A DNA stretch of 64,000 nt from Phycisphaerae bacterium. Its GTDB lineage: Bacteria > Chloroflexota > Anaerolineae > 4572-78 > J111. Below, piece after piece: positions 43,725 to 52,881 of this stretch; position 1 is the first letter of the stretch, and each line of letters starts with the position of its first letter. The stretch spans positions 95,701-159,700 of the forward strand of contig JANQQF010000084.1 in the NCBI GenBank assembly GCA_028285035.1, in the 5' to 3' direction. A program made the translations under genes and the position numbers. Under the pieces are notes generated by a model. That model saw nothing but the letters and a program-made list of their open reading frames with translations, did not search any database and was not told the origin of the DNA.

Positions 43725-45152
43725 TTATACACCTGCCACATCCGGTCCACTAGGAAGAACTACTGTGAAATTACTGCCTTTACCTATAACACTCTCAACC
43801 CAAATTCGACCCTGATGAACTTCGACCATGCCTTTGGTAATTGAGAGGCCAACACCCATTCCTTGAAATTTACGAGTCAATGAAGGCTCTGACTGATAAA
43901 ATTGATTGAATATCCGATTATATTCAGTTTGGGCAATTCCCAAGCCTGTATCAATAATGTTGACCCAATATTCATGTCCTTTCAGCTCAACATTAATATG
44001 AATTCGTCCCCCTTCACCCGTAAATTTAATAGCATTTGAAACCAAGTTGGCAAAGACTAAATAAATTTTCTGATGATCCGCATCAAGATTAAGGGAGGTA
44101 TCATTTGGAGAAAAGCGAGTTGTTAAAACTTGTTGTTTACTCTCGGCTAGTTCATTAAATTCTTCAACAACATCCAAAACAACCTGTCGAAGAGAAAAAA
44201 TGGTACGTTCTAGTTCAACTTCACCAGCTTGAATATGGCGTAAGTTTATCATGTCATCAATAAGCGATCTAAGACGCATTGCACTATTGAGTACGATTTC
44301 TAATTGTTCACTGGCCTGACCTGATACATTATCACGTAAAAATGAGGCGTATCCTAAAATTACTGCCAAAGGTGTTCTCAATTCATGTGAGGCGATACTG
44401 ACAAAATCACCTTTTACCTGATCCACTTCGGCTAATTCTTTATATGCTTGTTGAACCTCATCTAACAAACGCGCATTTTCTATGGCAATAGCTGCCTGAA
44501 ATCCAAGTGTGGTTGCAATTTGAATGTCATCTTGACTAAAGCCAAGTTCATCTTGTTTGTTGATAACTTCTAGTACCCCAATGACCTCATCACGAACAAC
44601 TAATGGGACCCCCAGAATAGACTCTGTATCAAATTTTGTATTATCATCGATGCCTCGATGCCAACGAGAGTCATTTTTAGCATCACGGATCAACAATGGG
44701 CGCTTTTTAGACACAACCCAGCCAGCAATACTATTATCAAGGGGAACCGATAATTCTTTTAACGCTTCAGTAACTCCACCGCTTACCTCGGCAAATCGTA
44801 AATCTTTTGTATTGCGGTCAATCAGTAATATAGAGCAAGCTTCCGTATTAGTTAATTCTGTTGCTGCCTGAATGATGATTTGAAGCAGAGGCTCTAAACT
44901 TAATGTGGAATTGAGGATTTGGCTAACTTTGACGACACGCTCAAGATACCCAATACGACGCTCCAAACTAGCAATCTTTTCCCGAAGCATCGTCTCTTGA
45001 TTATCTTCTTCAGTTAAAGACTCATTTGAAGAGACCTTAACTTGAGAAGGCTTAGGTGTAGGGGCAGAAGGCGTTTCAGATTTTTGATTAGAGTCGTCTT
45101 GGTTTTGATTAGACTCAGACTCATCGGACGGATTATCAAGATATCGTAGCAT
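43725..45152 (-). CDS. GAF-domain sensor histidine kinase
   Basis: 475 residues, soluble, no membrane helix. An acidic Asn/Gln/Ser-rich N-terminal tail (1-55) is followed by a short coiled coil (56-80), a GAF domain (about 85-235), a dimerisation/phosphoacceptor helix with His256 in S-H-E-L-R-T-P, and an HATPase domain (about 345-470) with N-A-I-K-F, D-T-G-L-G-I and G-M-G-V-G-L-S-I. A cytoplasmic signal bound by GAF probably controls autophosphorylation. No response regulator is adjacent, so it is an orphan here. Confidence 0.92.
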   Translation of the reverse strand: MLRYLDNPSDESESNQNQDDSNQKSETPSAPTPKPSQVKVSSNESLTEEDNQETMLREKIASLERRIGYLERVVKVSQILNSTLSLEPLLQIIIQAATELTNTEACSILLIDRNTKDLRFAEVSGGVTEALKELSVPLDNSIAGWVVSKKRPLLIRDAKNDSRWHRGIDDNTKFDTESILGVPLVVRDEVIGVLEVINKQDELGFSQDDIQIATTLGFQAAIAIENARLLDEVQQAYKELAEVDQVKGDFVSIASHELRTPLAVILGYASFLRDNVSGQASEQLEIVLNSAMRLRSLIDDMINLRHIQAGEVELERTIFSLRQVVLDVVEEFNELAESKQQVLTTRFSPNDTSLNLDADHQKIYLVFANLVSNAIKFTGEGGRIHINVELKGHEYWVNIIDTGLGIAQTEYNRIFNQFYQSEPSLTRKFQGMGVGLSITKGMVEVHQGRIWVESVIGKGSNFTVVLPSGPDVAGV

Positions 45153-45251
45153 TTTTTCTCATCTTTGCAACAAGATAAGTGTTAAGATAGATGTCAGAGG
45201 ATTATACACGAGCTAACATTGTTTGTCTATGACATAGCCTGTAATGTTACT

Positions 45252-46040
45252 TTAACTAGCGAGTTGATCAAGACAGTGTTCAATCGTATTTATTAGGTCA
45301 GGTGTCTCACTTGATCGATTAAATCCTAAATGAATCAGAAACTCATGATTTCCAGCTGGTCCAGTAATAGGAGAAGGAATTAACCCAAGAAAAGAAAAGC
45401 CTTTATCAGTTGCTTGAGTAATAATATCCTTTAAAACCGTTTGATGTACTATTCGGTCTCGAACAACTCCACCTTTACCAACCAGCTCTTTTCCTGCCTC
45501 AAATTGAGGCTTGATTAGGGCAATCACATACCCCGCTGTAGTTAACCATTTCTGAACAGCAGGCAGCAGTAACCGCAGTGAAATAAATGAGGCATCAATT
45601 GTAACTATATTAACCTGCTCTGGCAAAGCCTGTAAATGTCGTGCATTGGTGCGTTCCATGACAACTACCCGGCTATCTTGACGTAATTTCCAAGCTAATT
45701 GCCCATAGCCAACGTCAATTGCATATATGCGAGTCGCTCCATTTTGGAGTAATACATCTGTAAAGCCGCCCGTTGATGCACCAACATCCGCACACACGGT
45801 GTTATCAATTTCTAAGTCAAATGACTTGACCGCCGCAGCTAATTTCAAACCTCCCCGACTAACATAAGGCAAATCATCTTGCAACTCAATGTGGGCACTT
45901 AGAGGTACTGGCATTCCAGGTTTAAGGGCAACTACACCATTAACAGAAACTTTGCCAGCCATTACCAGTGATTGAGCTCTATTACGAGACTCAACTAATC
46001 CCTTATCAGTCAGCAATTTATCTAACCGAATTTTTTTCAT
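45252..46040 (-). CDS. tlyA: TlyA family rRNA 2'-O-methyltransferase
   Basis: 262 residues. N-terminal S4 RNA-binding domain (M-K-K-I-R-L-D-K-L-L, residues 1-60), then an FtsJ-like methyltransferase with SAM motif D-V-G-A-S-T-G-G-F-T-D (about residues 84-94) and the I-K-P-Q-F-E-A-G motif near 175. TlyA proteins methylate 16S and 23S rRNA cytidines; older names call them haemolysins. Start ATG at 46040. It is divergent from the next gene. Confidence 0.9.
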   Translation of the reverse strand: MKKIRLDKLLTDKGLVESRNRAQSLVMAGKVSVNGVVALKPGMPVPLSAHIELQDDLPYVSRGGLKLAAAVKSFDLEIDNTVCADVGASTGGFTDVLLQNGATRIYAIDVGYGQLAWKLRQDSRVVVMERTNARHLQALPEQVNIVTIDASFISLRLLLPAVQKWLTTAGYVIALIKPQFEAGKELVGKGGVVRDRIVHQTVLKDIITQATDKGFSFLGLIPSPITGPAGNHEFLIHLGFNRSSETPDLINTIEHCLDQLAS

Positions 46041-46166
46041 AAAAAAAGCCTAACACAAGACGCTTTAATCCGCAACCTACTATCAATGTGAGATCTCTAT
46101 TGATCAATCTTGAAACATTTTGCTCAAGCTCTATACCTTGAGTATCATACCAAAACTTTGTTCTTT

Positions 46167-46171
46167 GGGAG
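46167..46171 (+). promoter_or_regulatory. Ribosome binding site deciding the UbiA-family start
   Basis: GGGAG lies 8 nt before TTG 46180. The longer frame from TTG 46120 has no such site and would add 20 residues that family members lack. Confidence 0.65.
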
Positions 46172-46179
46172 AAAATCAC

Positions 46180-47049
46180 TTGATTCTTGGCATTCTCAAA
46201 ACGTTACGCCCCAAACAATGGACCAAAAATGGAGCGATTTTTGTTGCTTTAATTTTTGACATTAAATTATTTCAGACTGATCCTTTATTAAAAACAGGTA
46301 TAGGTTTTATCCTATTATGCTTTATTGCTGGAACCGTTTATTTGATCAACGATTTAGTAGATGTCGAAAAAGATCGTCTACATCCAACAAAAAAAAATCG
46401 ACCAATTGCAGCCGGAAGAGTTTCAGTACAAGCAGCAACAATAGCGGCGATTATTATCCCTTTAATCTGCTTACCGTTAAGTTTCTGGTTAGATATTTAC
46501 TTCGGCCTCATCATAACAACCTATCTATGCTTGCAAACGACCTACTCATTTATATTAAAAAATATTGTCATTATTGATGTAATGACAATTGCAGCTGGTT
46601 TTGTGTTGCGCGTAGCAGGCGGTGTCGTGCTGGTACAGGCAGAACGCTTCTCACCTTGGCTTTATGTATTCACTGTTTTGCTAGCTTTATTTTTAGGATT
46701 AGGAAAACGAAGAACTGAGATTGCATTAATGAAGGATAAAGCTATCAATACCCGAGCTATTCTAAACGAATACAACCTGCCGTTTCTGGACAACATGATT
46801 GGTATTGTCACATCTGGCACGGTTATGACTTACGCATTTTACACATTTGAAGCCCCTAATTTACCCGAAAACAATTTAATGATGATTACAATACCCTTTG
46901 TTATTTATGGAATCTTTCGGTATCTACACGCCATTCATGTTCGTGAAAACCATAAGCCGCCCGATGAAATCCTTCTCTCTGATCGTTCACTACAGATAAA
47001 TATTGCCCTGTTCGGTCTAACCGTTATTTCGATTTTATATCTTACCTAA
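46180..47049 (+). CDS. UbiA family prenyltransferase, decaprenyl-phosphate phosphoribosyltransferase-like
   Basis: 289 residues from TTG 46180. Strongly hydrophobic, eight to nine membrane helices. L-R-P-K-Q-W-T-K-N at residues 7-15 is the signature of the branch that joins phosphoribose from PRPP to decaprenyl phosphate, the first step to decaprenyl-phospho-arabinose. The first Asp-rich motif is N-D-L-V-D-V-E-K-D and a second D-V-M-T-I-A-A-G-F follows. Other members transfer prenyl groups to quinones, so the substrate is an inference from the L-R-P-K-Q-W motif. No arabinan genes are nearby. Confidence 0.82.
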   Translation: MILGILKTLRPKQWTKNGAIFVALIFDIKLFQTDPLLKTGIGFILLCFIAGTVYLINDLVDVEKDRLHPTKKNRPIAAGRVSVQAATIAAIIIPLICLPLSFWLDIYFGLIITTYLCLQTTYSFILKNIVIIDVMTIAAGFVLRVAGGVVLVQAERFSPWLYVFTVLLALFLGLGKRRTEIALMKDKAINTRAILNEYNLPFLDNMIGIVTSGTVMTYAFYTFEAPNLPENNLMMITIPFVIYGIFRYLHAIHVRENHKPPDEILLSDRSLQINIALFGLTVISILYLT

Positions 47050-47059
47050 TTCAAAAAAC

Positions 47060-47092
47060 AAAGCACGAACACAATTATAGTGTTCGTGCTAA
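47060..47092 (-). terminator. Terminator of the ribosomal protein cluster
   Basis: AGCACGAACAC and GTGTTCGTGCT pair perfectly around a 7-nt loop. On the minus strand TTTGTTTTTTG follows. Being between convergent genes it may also serve the UbiA-family gene. Confidence 0.85.
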
Positions 47093-47145
47093 GGATAATA
47101 GCAAAAATTGTATGTGCCTGTATGCAATAGGCATCTATACATAAA

Positions 47146-47541
47146 TTAACGTTTTGTGTACTGTGGAGCCTTTCGGGCACGCTTGAGACCAGGCTTCTTA
47201 CGTTCTTTTGCTCGAGAGTCACGAGTTAACAATCCGTACTCACGAAGTTTCTTGCGTAAATCAGGATCTACTTTGAGTAAAGCACGAGCAATACCTAATC
47301 GAATAGCTCCGGCTTGCCCAGTGACACCACCACCTTCAACTTTCACACTGATCTTGAAGCGCCCATCAGTTCCAGTGACAGAAAGAGGTTGCATAATCTG
47401 AACCTGATCGATCCCACGGGTGAAATAATCATCTAAAGGTTTTTCATTAACGACGTGTCCCTCTGCACCAGGGTAAAGACGAACACGCGCTGTTGCCTCT
47501 TTTCGACGTCCGAGGCCTTCGTAATATTGAATATCTGCCAT
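47146..47541 (-). CDS. rpsI: 30S ribosomal protein S9
   Basis: 131 residues, full length. Starts with Y-Y-E-G-L-G-R-R-K-E-A-T-A-R-V and ends with the conserved basic tail R-K-A-P-Q-Y-T-K-R that reaches toward the ribosomal P-site tRNA. Follows rplM by 14 bp, the usual L13-S9 pair. Confidence 0.98.
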   Translation of the reverse strand: MADIQYYEGLGRRKEATARVRLYPGAEGHVVNEKPLDDYFTRGIDQVQIMQPLSVTGTDGRFKISVKVEGGGVTGQAGAIRLGIARALLKVDPDLRKKLREYGLLTRDSRAKERKKPGLKRARKAPQYTKR

Positions 47542-47555
47542 TTTAAACTCTCTTC

Positions 47556-47993
47556 CTATAATTGCAACGCTTTAGGTTGTTGGGCTTCATGTGGATGATT
47601 GGGGCCAGCGTACACCTTTAACTTCTTAAACATACGTCGTCCTAATCGATTTTTGGGCAACATTCCCCGAATTGCAGTTTCAATCACGCGGGTTGGAAAT
47701 TTCTGCAGCTGATCTCTCAGCGTAACTTCCTTCAAACCACCAGGATAACCAGAGTGACGATAATACTTCTTCTGGGTTAGCTTTCGTCCTGTCACGTGAA
47801 TTTTATCCGCATTAACAACGATGACATAATCCCCGCAATCGACATGGGGAGTATATAATGGCTTATGCTTTCCTCGCAAAACATTTGCAATTTGTGAAGC
47901 TAAACGCCCCAAAGTTTGGCCTTGTGCGTCAACAATGTACCAATCTTTTTGAACATCTTGTTCTCTGGCGCTAATAGTTGATTTTTTCATCAT
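47556..47993 (-). CDS. rplM: 50S ribosomal protein L13
   Basis: 145 residues, typical length. [15 protein letters not shown] and the H-S-G-Y-P-G-G signature are present. Early large-subunit assembly protein. Two Met codons in a row (M-M-K-K) start it. Confidence 0.98.
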   Translation of the reverse strand: MMKKSTISAREQDVQKDWYIVDAQGQTLGRLASQIANVLRGKHKPLYTPHVDCGDYVIVVNADKIHVTGRKLTQKKYYRHSGYPGGLKEVTLRDQLQKFPTRVIETAIRGMLPKNRLGRRMFKKLKVYAGPNHPHEAQQPKALQL

Positions 47994-48064
47994 TCATTCC
48001 TTATTTAAGACTAATACGGTTGAATGTGAGTAGTCAGGTCATAAGTCCTTCACAATTCAACTGT

Positions 48065-48832
48065 TTAGGCGTTGCCCCATAAATCTCTGGAATAATCAAC
48101 CCGTACTAAACATAAACCACAGGCTGGTGCCGGTGGGGACGAGCGAGTCAATTCACGTGAAAGCAAGATTTCTTGCAAATCCTCCAGGGTTAAACGCCCT
48201 AAACCAACATCTATCAATGTCCCAACGATTTTGCGAACCATTCTATACAAAAATGCGTTGGCAGTAATATGAAAAACAAGTCGGTTATCGATCTCATCCC
48301 ATTCAGCTATCATTATTTCCCGCGTAGTACTTTCACCCTGAGTTGGTTTACCAAATGCAGCAAAATCTTGAGAGCCAATAAATAACTTGCTTGCTTGCTG
48401 CATCATCCTGATATCCAGACTCTTGGGAACGTGATGAGCATAACGACGTGCTAAAACAGAGGGCCATTCTTCGTTTACAATTGTGTAACAATATGACCGT
48501 TTAAGTGCACTAAATCTAGGATGAAACCGATGATCTGAGACAATTTTCAATTTTTTAAAGATTATATCAGAAGGTAAAGTAGCGTTTAAGGCTCGATGTA
48601 AGTCTGATAATTGATGACGCCAGCCAACTTTAAAGCTTACAATTTGCCCGGTTGCATGTACCCCTGTGTCAGTACGACCTGCTCCATTTATTCGGAGGGT
48701 CGTCTGTGTAACTTTCCTAAGTGCCTTTTCAATCTCCCCTTGAACAGTTCGGCCTTTCACTTGTACTTGATACCCTAAAAAATCTGTACCATCATATTCA
48801 ACTAAAGCACAATAATACTGTTCAGGTTGCAC
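48065..48832 (-). CDS. truA: tRNA pseudouridine38-40 synthase TruA
   Basis: 255 residues from a GTG start at 48832. Makes pseudouridine at positions 38-40 of tRNAs. The catalytic Asp is in G-A-G-R-T-D-T-G-V-H-A (about residues 50-60). F-S-A-L-K-R-S-Y-C-Y and the C-terminal F-L-Y-R-M-V-R-K-I-V-G-T match the family. It begins 16 bp after rplQ, without a clear Shine-Dalgarno, suggesting translational coupling. Confidence 0.96.
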   Translation of the reverse strand: MQPEQYYCALVEYDGTDFLGYQVQVKGRTVQGEIEKALRKVTQTTLRINGAGRTDTGVHATGQIVSFKVGWRHQLSDLHRALNATLPSDIIFKKLKIVSDHRFHPRFSALKRSYCYTIVNEEWPSVLARRYAHHVPKSLDIRMMQQASKLFIGSQDFAAFGKPTQGESTTREIMIAEWDEIDNRLVFHITANAFLYRMVRKIVGTLIDVGLGRLTLEDLQEILLSRELTRSSPPAPACGLCLVRVDYSRDLWGNA

Positions 48833-48848
48833 AACTAGTAACTACAAT

Positions 48849-49202
48849 TTACAAAATCAATTCAATCAAAGCCATATTGGCTGCATCACCTCGGCGGGGT
48901 CCCAATTTATAAATTCGAGTATATCCACCATTTCGGTCTTGCATTTCAGGCGCGATTTCATCAAATAACTTTCTCAAAATCTCAGGATCGTGTAGATCAC
49001 GAGCAGCTAAACGGCGGGCATGCAAATCTCCACGACGAGCTAAAGTAATCAATCGCTCGGCAATTGGCTGAATTGTTTTGGCTTTTGCTTCTGTAGTTTT
49101 TATCCGATTATGGCGAAACAATTCGGTCGTCAGATTTCGAAAGAGTGACTTTCGATGTTTTGTCGAGCGACCGAGTTTACGCCCCATTACATTATGTCGC
49201 AT
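48849..49202 (-). CDS. rplQ: 50S ribosomal protein L17
   Basis: 117 residues. [17 protein letters not shown] start and T-T-E-A-K-A-K are typical. TGGAG lies 8 nt before the ATG. Located after rpoA as usual for the alpha operon. Confidence 0.98.
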   Translation of the reverse strand: MRHNVMGRKLGRSTKHRKSLFRNLTTELFRHNRIKTTEAKAKTIQPIAERLITLARRGDLHARRLAARDLHDPEILRKLFDEIAPEMQDRNGGYTRIYKLGPRRGDAANMALIELIL

Positions 49203-49250
49203 TAGTAAAACTCCACCCTAAGAAATAAATAACTTGTCTATTCCTTGGTC

Positions 49251-50231
49251 CTAATCAGTAATAATCATGGGGGAGGTATCACCGCCCTCATTTACAAGGT
49301 CAAGGTAACCTTTTTCCTCAAGACGTTCCATAAGCTCGTCTAAGGATTTTTGACCAAAGTTGCGAATAGCTAAAATTTCGTCTTGACCCTTCTTCAATTT
49401 CTCAAGAATTTCACCTACTTGAGTAATTCCAGCTCGCTTTAGACAATTGTAAGCCCGTACTGTCAATTCTAAATCCTCAATTGGAAGTTCATAGATTTGA
49501 CGATCAATTCCTTCGCTTTCAACAGGCTCGACAACAGGAGCTTCAATCTCAGTCACCCCTGAAACTAGAGTGAAGTGCTGCACAAGGATCTTGGCCGCTT
49601 CACTCATTGCGTCACGAGGCGAGATCGTACCATCACTTGACACCTCAATGATTAACTTATCGTAATCAGTTGCTTGTCCAATTCGAGCCCGTTCAACGTA
49701 ATAGTTACATTTACGAATTGGGCTAAAAATTGCATCAACAGGTATCTCTCCAATTGGTAACTTACCACGCTCCTCAGAAGGAGAGTAGCCTCGTCCCATT
49801 TGGACAACTAACTCCATATCCAACTCAGCTTCATTTGAGTCGGCAGTTAGAAGATGGAGGTCAGGATTCATGATCTCGACATGGGGGGGGCATTCAAGGT
49901 CAGCAGCAGTCACTTCCCCTTCACCTTTTACTTCAACCCGCAATCGAGCCGACTCATTTTGATGCAACTTAAGACGTAACTGTTTTACATTTAGAATTAA
50001 TGCTGTCATATCTTCACGAACGTGAGGTATCTCAGCAAACTCATGATGCACGCCACTTACACGCAGTGATGTGACAGCAGAACCAGTTAAAGAAGAAAGC
50101 AGCACACGACGGAGAGCATTACCAACAGTAATACCATATCCACTTTCCAATGGGCCAATACTAAATCGGCCAAAATTACGTGAACTTGCTTCAGTTTCTA
50201 TCTTTGGTAAAACTAAGTTTAGTTCAGACAA
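49251..50231 (-). CDS. rpoA: RNA polymerase alpha subunit
   Basis: 326 residues from TTG 50231, chosen because GGAGG lies 8 nt upstream; the ATG at 50276 would add 15 unmatched residues and has no such site. The N-terminal domain carries the G-Y-G-x-T-V-G-N-A-L-R-R-V-L-L-S-S dimerisation motif; the C-terminal domain (about 250-310) has the helix-hairpin-helix region L-T-V-R-A-Y-N-C-L-K-R-A-G-I that contacts DNA and activators. Confidence 0.96.
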   Translation of the reverse strand: MSELNLVLPKIETEASSRNFGRFSIGPLESGYGITVGNALRRVLLSSLTGSAVTSLRVSGVHHEFAEIPHVREDMTALILNVKQLRLKLHQNESARLRVEVKGEGEVTAADLECPPHVEIMNPDLHLLTADSNEAELDMELVVQMGRGYSPSEERGKLPIGEIPVDAIFSPIRKCNYYVERARIGQATDYDKLIIEVSSDGTISPRDAMSEAAKILVQHFTLVSGVTEIEAPVVEPVESEGIDRQIYELPIEDLELTVRAYNCLKRAGITQVGEILEKLKKGQDEILAIRNFGQKSLDELMERLEEKGYLDLVNEGGDTSPMIITD

Positions 50232-50239
50232 CGAAACAT

Positions 50240-50244
50240 CCTCC
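50240..50244 (-). promoter_or_regulatory. Ribosome binding site deciding the rpoA start
   Basis: GGAGG on the minus strand, 8 nt before TTG 50231. An out-of-frame ATG follows GGAGG directly, so the TTG is favoured by frame and family length. Confidence 0.65.
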
Positions 50245-50308
50245 AAATACAACCTAAAAATACCACTTGCCAACAATTAGAGCTACACACAAATCAAAAT
50301 CATCCAAC

Positions 50309-50947
50309 TTAGCGACTACTGTAATACTCTACAACAAGCTGTTCGTTAAGTGTAACATCAATATGTTCTCGACTGGGCATGTTAACAATCTGACCTGAAA
50401 GGGCTTTAGTATCTAAAGAAAGCCAATCAGGAACCTTGCCACTATCTATACTCTCAGACAACTCCTTAAAGAAACCATTCTTTTTACTAGAGTCACGAAC
50501 AACTATTGAGTCTCCCACAGAAACTTGGAAAGAGGCAACATTTGTTCTACGCCCATTAACTTCAAAATGACCGTGAGAAATTAATTGTCGCGCTTGGGCT
50601 CTAGATGAGGCAATGCCTAGCCGATAAAGAACATTATCCAATCTACTTTCCAGAATAATGAGAAGATTAACCCCTGTTAGCCCTTTCTGTCGTTGAGCCT
50701 GACGGAAATAGCGACGGAATTGGCGTTCAAAAACCCCATAAACTCGTCGAACTTTTTGTTTTTCTCGCAACTGTAATTTGAAGTCGGACTCTTTACGACG
50801 GAACTGGCCTTGGCGTCCGTGTAGCCCAGGGGGGTAAGAACGCTTCTCAAATGCACACTTTTGGGAAAAACAACGATCCCCTTTTAAGAACAATTTTTCA
50901 CCTTCACGTCGGCATAATTTACATACCGAATCTGTATAACGTGCCAA
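50309..50947 (-). CDS. rpsD: 30S ribosomal protein S4 (zinc-binding form)
   Basis: 212 residues from a TTG start with AGGAGGG just upstream. Four cysteines (9, 12, 26, 31) form the C+ zinc site. The S4 RNA-binding motif lies near residues 100-160 ([10 protein letters not shown]). Primary 16S binder and 5'-domain assembly protein. Confidence 0.97.
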   Translation of the reverse strand: MARYTDSVCKLCRREGEKLFLKGDRCFSQKCAFEKRSYPPGLHGRQGQFRRKESDFKLQLREKQKVRRVYGVFERQFRRYFRQAQRQKGLTGVNLLIILESRLDNVLYRLGIASSRAQARQLISHGHFEVNGRRTNVASFQVSVGDSIVVRDSSKKNGFFKELSESIDSGKVPDWLSLDTKALSGQIVNMPSREHIDVTLNEQLVVEYYSSR

Positions 50948-51047
50948 TTTACCCTCCTACATTAATAAACATGAAGAAAAGAGGTTTACAGGCTTGGCTA
51001 ACCCTTCATCCCTCTAAAAATTCTATTCCACAACAATTAAGTCTATA

Positions 51048-51446
51048 CTAGACCCGTCGTTTTTTGGGTGGACGACAGCCATTGTGTGGAATAGGTGTTT
51101 TATCAGTAATAGACAGCAACTTCATGTCGGCTGCCTGTAAAGCACGAATCGCAGACTCACGTCCTGGACCAGGGCCTTTTACAAAGACATCCATCTCACG
51201 CATACCGTGTTCTTGGGCCGCTTTTGCCGCATCACGAGCTGCAATCTGTGCTGCATAGGGCGTACTTTTTCGCGAGCCTTTAAAACCACTTGTACCACCA
51301 CTAGCCCACGAAATCACGTTCCCTTGTTGATCGGTAATTGTAATGATTGTGTTATTGAATGTAGCATAAATAAATGCCTTACCGTAAGCAACATTCTTTT
51401 TTTCTTTTTTACTGCCGGATCGTGATCGACCTTTTTGTTTTGCCAT
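51048..51446 (-). CDS. rpsK: 30S ribosomal protein S11
   Basis: 132 residues. [12 protein letters not shown] and the conserved C-terminal [12 protein letters not shown] are present. The basic N-terminal tail (residues 1-20) is ordinary. AGAGGAA precedes the ATG. Confidence 0.98.
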   Translation of the reverse strand: MAKQKGRSRSGSKKEKKNVAYGKAFIYATFNNTIITITDQQGNVISWASGGTSGFKGSRKSTPYAAQIAARDAAKAAQEHGMREMDVFVKGPGPGRESAIRALQAADMKLLSITDKTPIPHNGCRPPKKRRV

Positions 51447-51497
51447 AATTCCTCTTTACCTAAAAGACTGACAACTTTCAGCCTTAATATATCGCTA

Positions 51498-51878
51498 TTA
51501 TTTACGGGCGGCCTTTTTCTTCCCAGCTACAGTTCGACGTACACCACGTCGAGTCCGTGCATTTGTTCGCGTGCGTTGACCTCGTGCAGGGAGGTTACGG
51601 CGATGTCGGAGGCCTCGATAACAACCAATCTCTTGCAAGCGCTTAATATTCAAACCAACCTCACGGCGCAAATCCCCTTCAACCACATAATCACGATCAA
51701 TAACATCACGCAGTCGAGTTAATTCTTCTTCACCCAAATCTTTGATCCGAGTATCAGGGTTTACATTGGCACTATCGAGAATATCGTGGCTGGACTTTAA
51801 GCCAATGCCATAAATATAGGTTAACCCGATTTCGACACGCTTATCACGTGGCAGGTCAATACCAGCAATACGAGCCAT
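51498..51878 (-). CDS. rpsM: 30S ribosomal protein S13
   Basis: 126 residues. [10 protein letters not shown] start, Y-G-I-G helix-two-turn motif and the C-terminal [13 protein letters not shown] are canonical. Confidence 0.98.
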   Translation of the reverse strand: MARIAGIDLPRDKRVEIGLTYIYGIGLKSSHDILDSANVNPDTRIKDLGEEELTRLRDVIDRDYVVEGDLRREVGLNIKRLQEIGCYRGLRHRRNLPARGQRTRTNARTRRGVRRTVAGKKKAARK

Positions 51879-51888
51879 ACTCTACTCC

Positions 51889-52002
51889 TTATCCTTGGCG
51901 CTGCTTATGCCGAGGATTGGTACAAATAACTCGAACAATACCCCGACGCTTAATAATTTTACAGTTTTCACATCTACGTTTTACCGAAGGCTTAACTTTC
52001 AT
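51889..52002 (-). CDS. rpmJ: 50S ribosomal protein L36
   Basis: 37 residues, [15 protein letters not shown] start. Cys11, Cys14, Cys27 and His32 make the zinc ribbon, so this is the zinc-dependent form. It ends 11 bp before rpsM. Too short for most ORF callers but clear in frame. Confidence 0.97.
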   Translation of the reverse strand: MKVKPSVKRRCENCKIIKRRGIVRVICTNPRHKQRQG

Positions 52003-52049
52003 AATTCTTATCCTTCATCTTATCTATTGAGCCATCGCTCTATATCAAT

Positions 52050-52841
52050 TTACAATAGTGTCAAAATATCAGGCTCACCATCTGTTATGGCAAATGAGTG
52101 TTCAAAGTGAGCCGATAATGAGCCATCTGCCGTTACAACTGTCCATTTATCAGATAACGTTTTCGTCTGCCACGACCCAATATTTACCATCGGCTCCAAG
52201 GCAATCGTCATACCTTTTTTAAGACGAATACCTTTTCCTTGCTGGCCATAATTTGGAACCTGTGGACTTTCGTGCATGTTTCGGCCAACACCGTGTCCTG
52301 TATACTCCCGAACGACACTATAACCATGTGCTTCAACATAGGCCTGAACTGCTGCAGAAATATCTTCTGTTCGATTACCTAATCTTCCGTAAGAAATCCC
52401 CTCATACAGGGACTGTTTTGTGACATCTAGCAATTTTTGGGCTTCATCAGAGATATTACCGACAGGGATAGTAACCGCTGCATCACCAATCCACCCTTTG
52501 TAATAAGCCCCACAATCTACGCTGAAGATATCACCATCTTGCAATACTTTATCAGACCGAGGAATTCCATGTACTAATTCTTCATTAACACAGGCCGTAA
52601 TAGCAGCAGGAAATGGTGGGTCATTTGAATTACGATTAGGATATCCCTTAAACACGGGCCGAGCATCATACTTCATTAATATATCTTCGGCAATTCTATT
52701 CGCTTCACCCGTTGTCAAGCCAGGTTTTGTATGGCGACGAATTTCATCAAGGACCTGAGCCACTATTTTACCAGCTTGGCGCATCAACTCAATTTCATCA
52801 GATGACTTCAAGATAATCCGTCGTTTATTCGTAAAGAACAT
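52050..52841 (-). CDS. map: Methionine aminopeptidase type I
   Basis: 263 residues. Removes the N-terminal Met from nascent proteins. All five metal ligands are in place: Asp109, Asp120, His183 (T-G-H-G-V-G), Glu216 (E-P-M) and Glu247. It lies between secY and rpmJ; adk, which often precedes it, and infA, which often follows it, are absent. Confidence 0.97.
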   Translation of the reverse strand: MFFTNKRRIILKSSDEIELMRQAGKIVAQVLDEIRRHTKPGLTTGEANRIAEDILMKYDARPVFKGYPNRNSNDPPFPAAITACVNEELVHGIPRSDKVLQDGDIFSVDCGAYYKGWIGDAAVTIPVGNISDEAQKLLDVTKQSLYEGISYGRLGNRTEDISAAVQAYVEAHGYSVVREYTGHGVGRNMHESPQVPNYGQQGKGIRLKKGMTIALEPMVNIGSWQTKTLSDKWTVVTADGSLSAHFEHSFAITDGEPDILTLL

Positions 52842-52881
52842 TTATAATACAGTTTTTATATATAACTACTAAAGGTCCTAA

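Noticed and set aside
48721..48912. Short plus-strand frames opposite the ribosomal genes
   Set aside because: Shadows of truA, rplQ and neighbours; no start signals and no family match.
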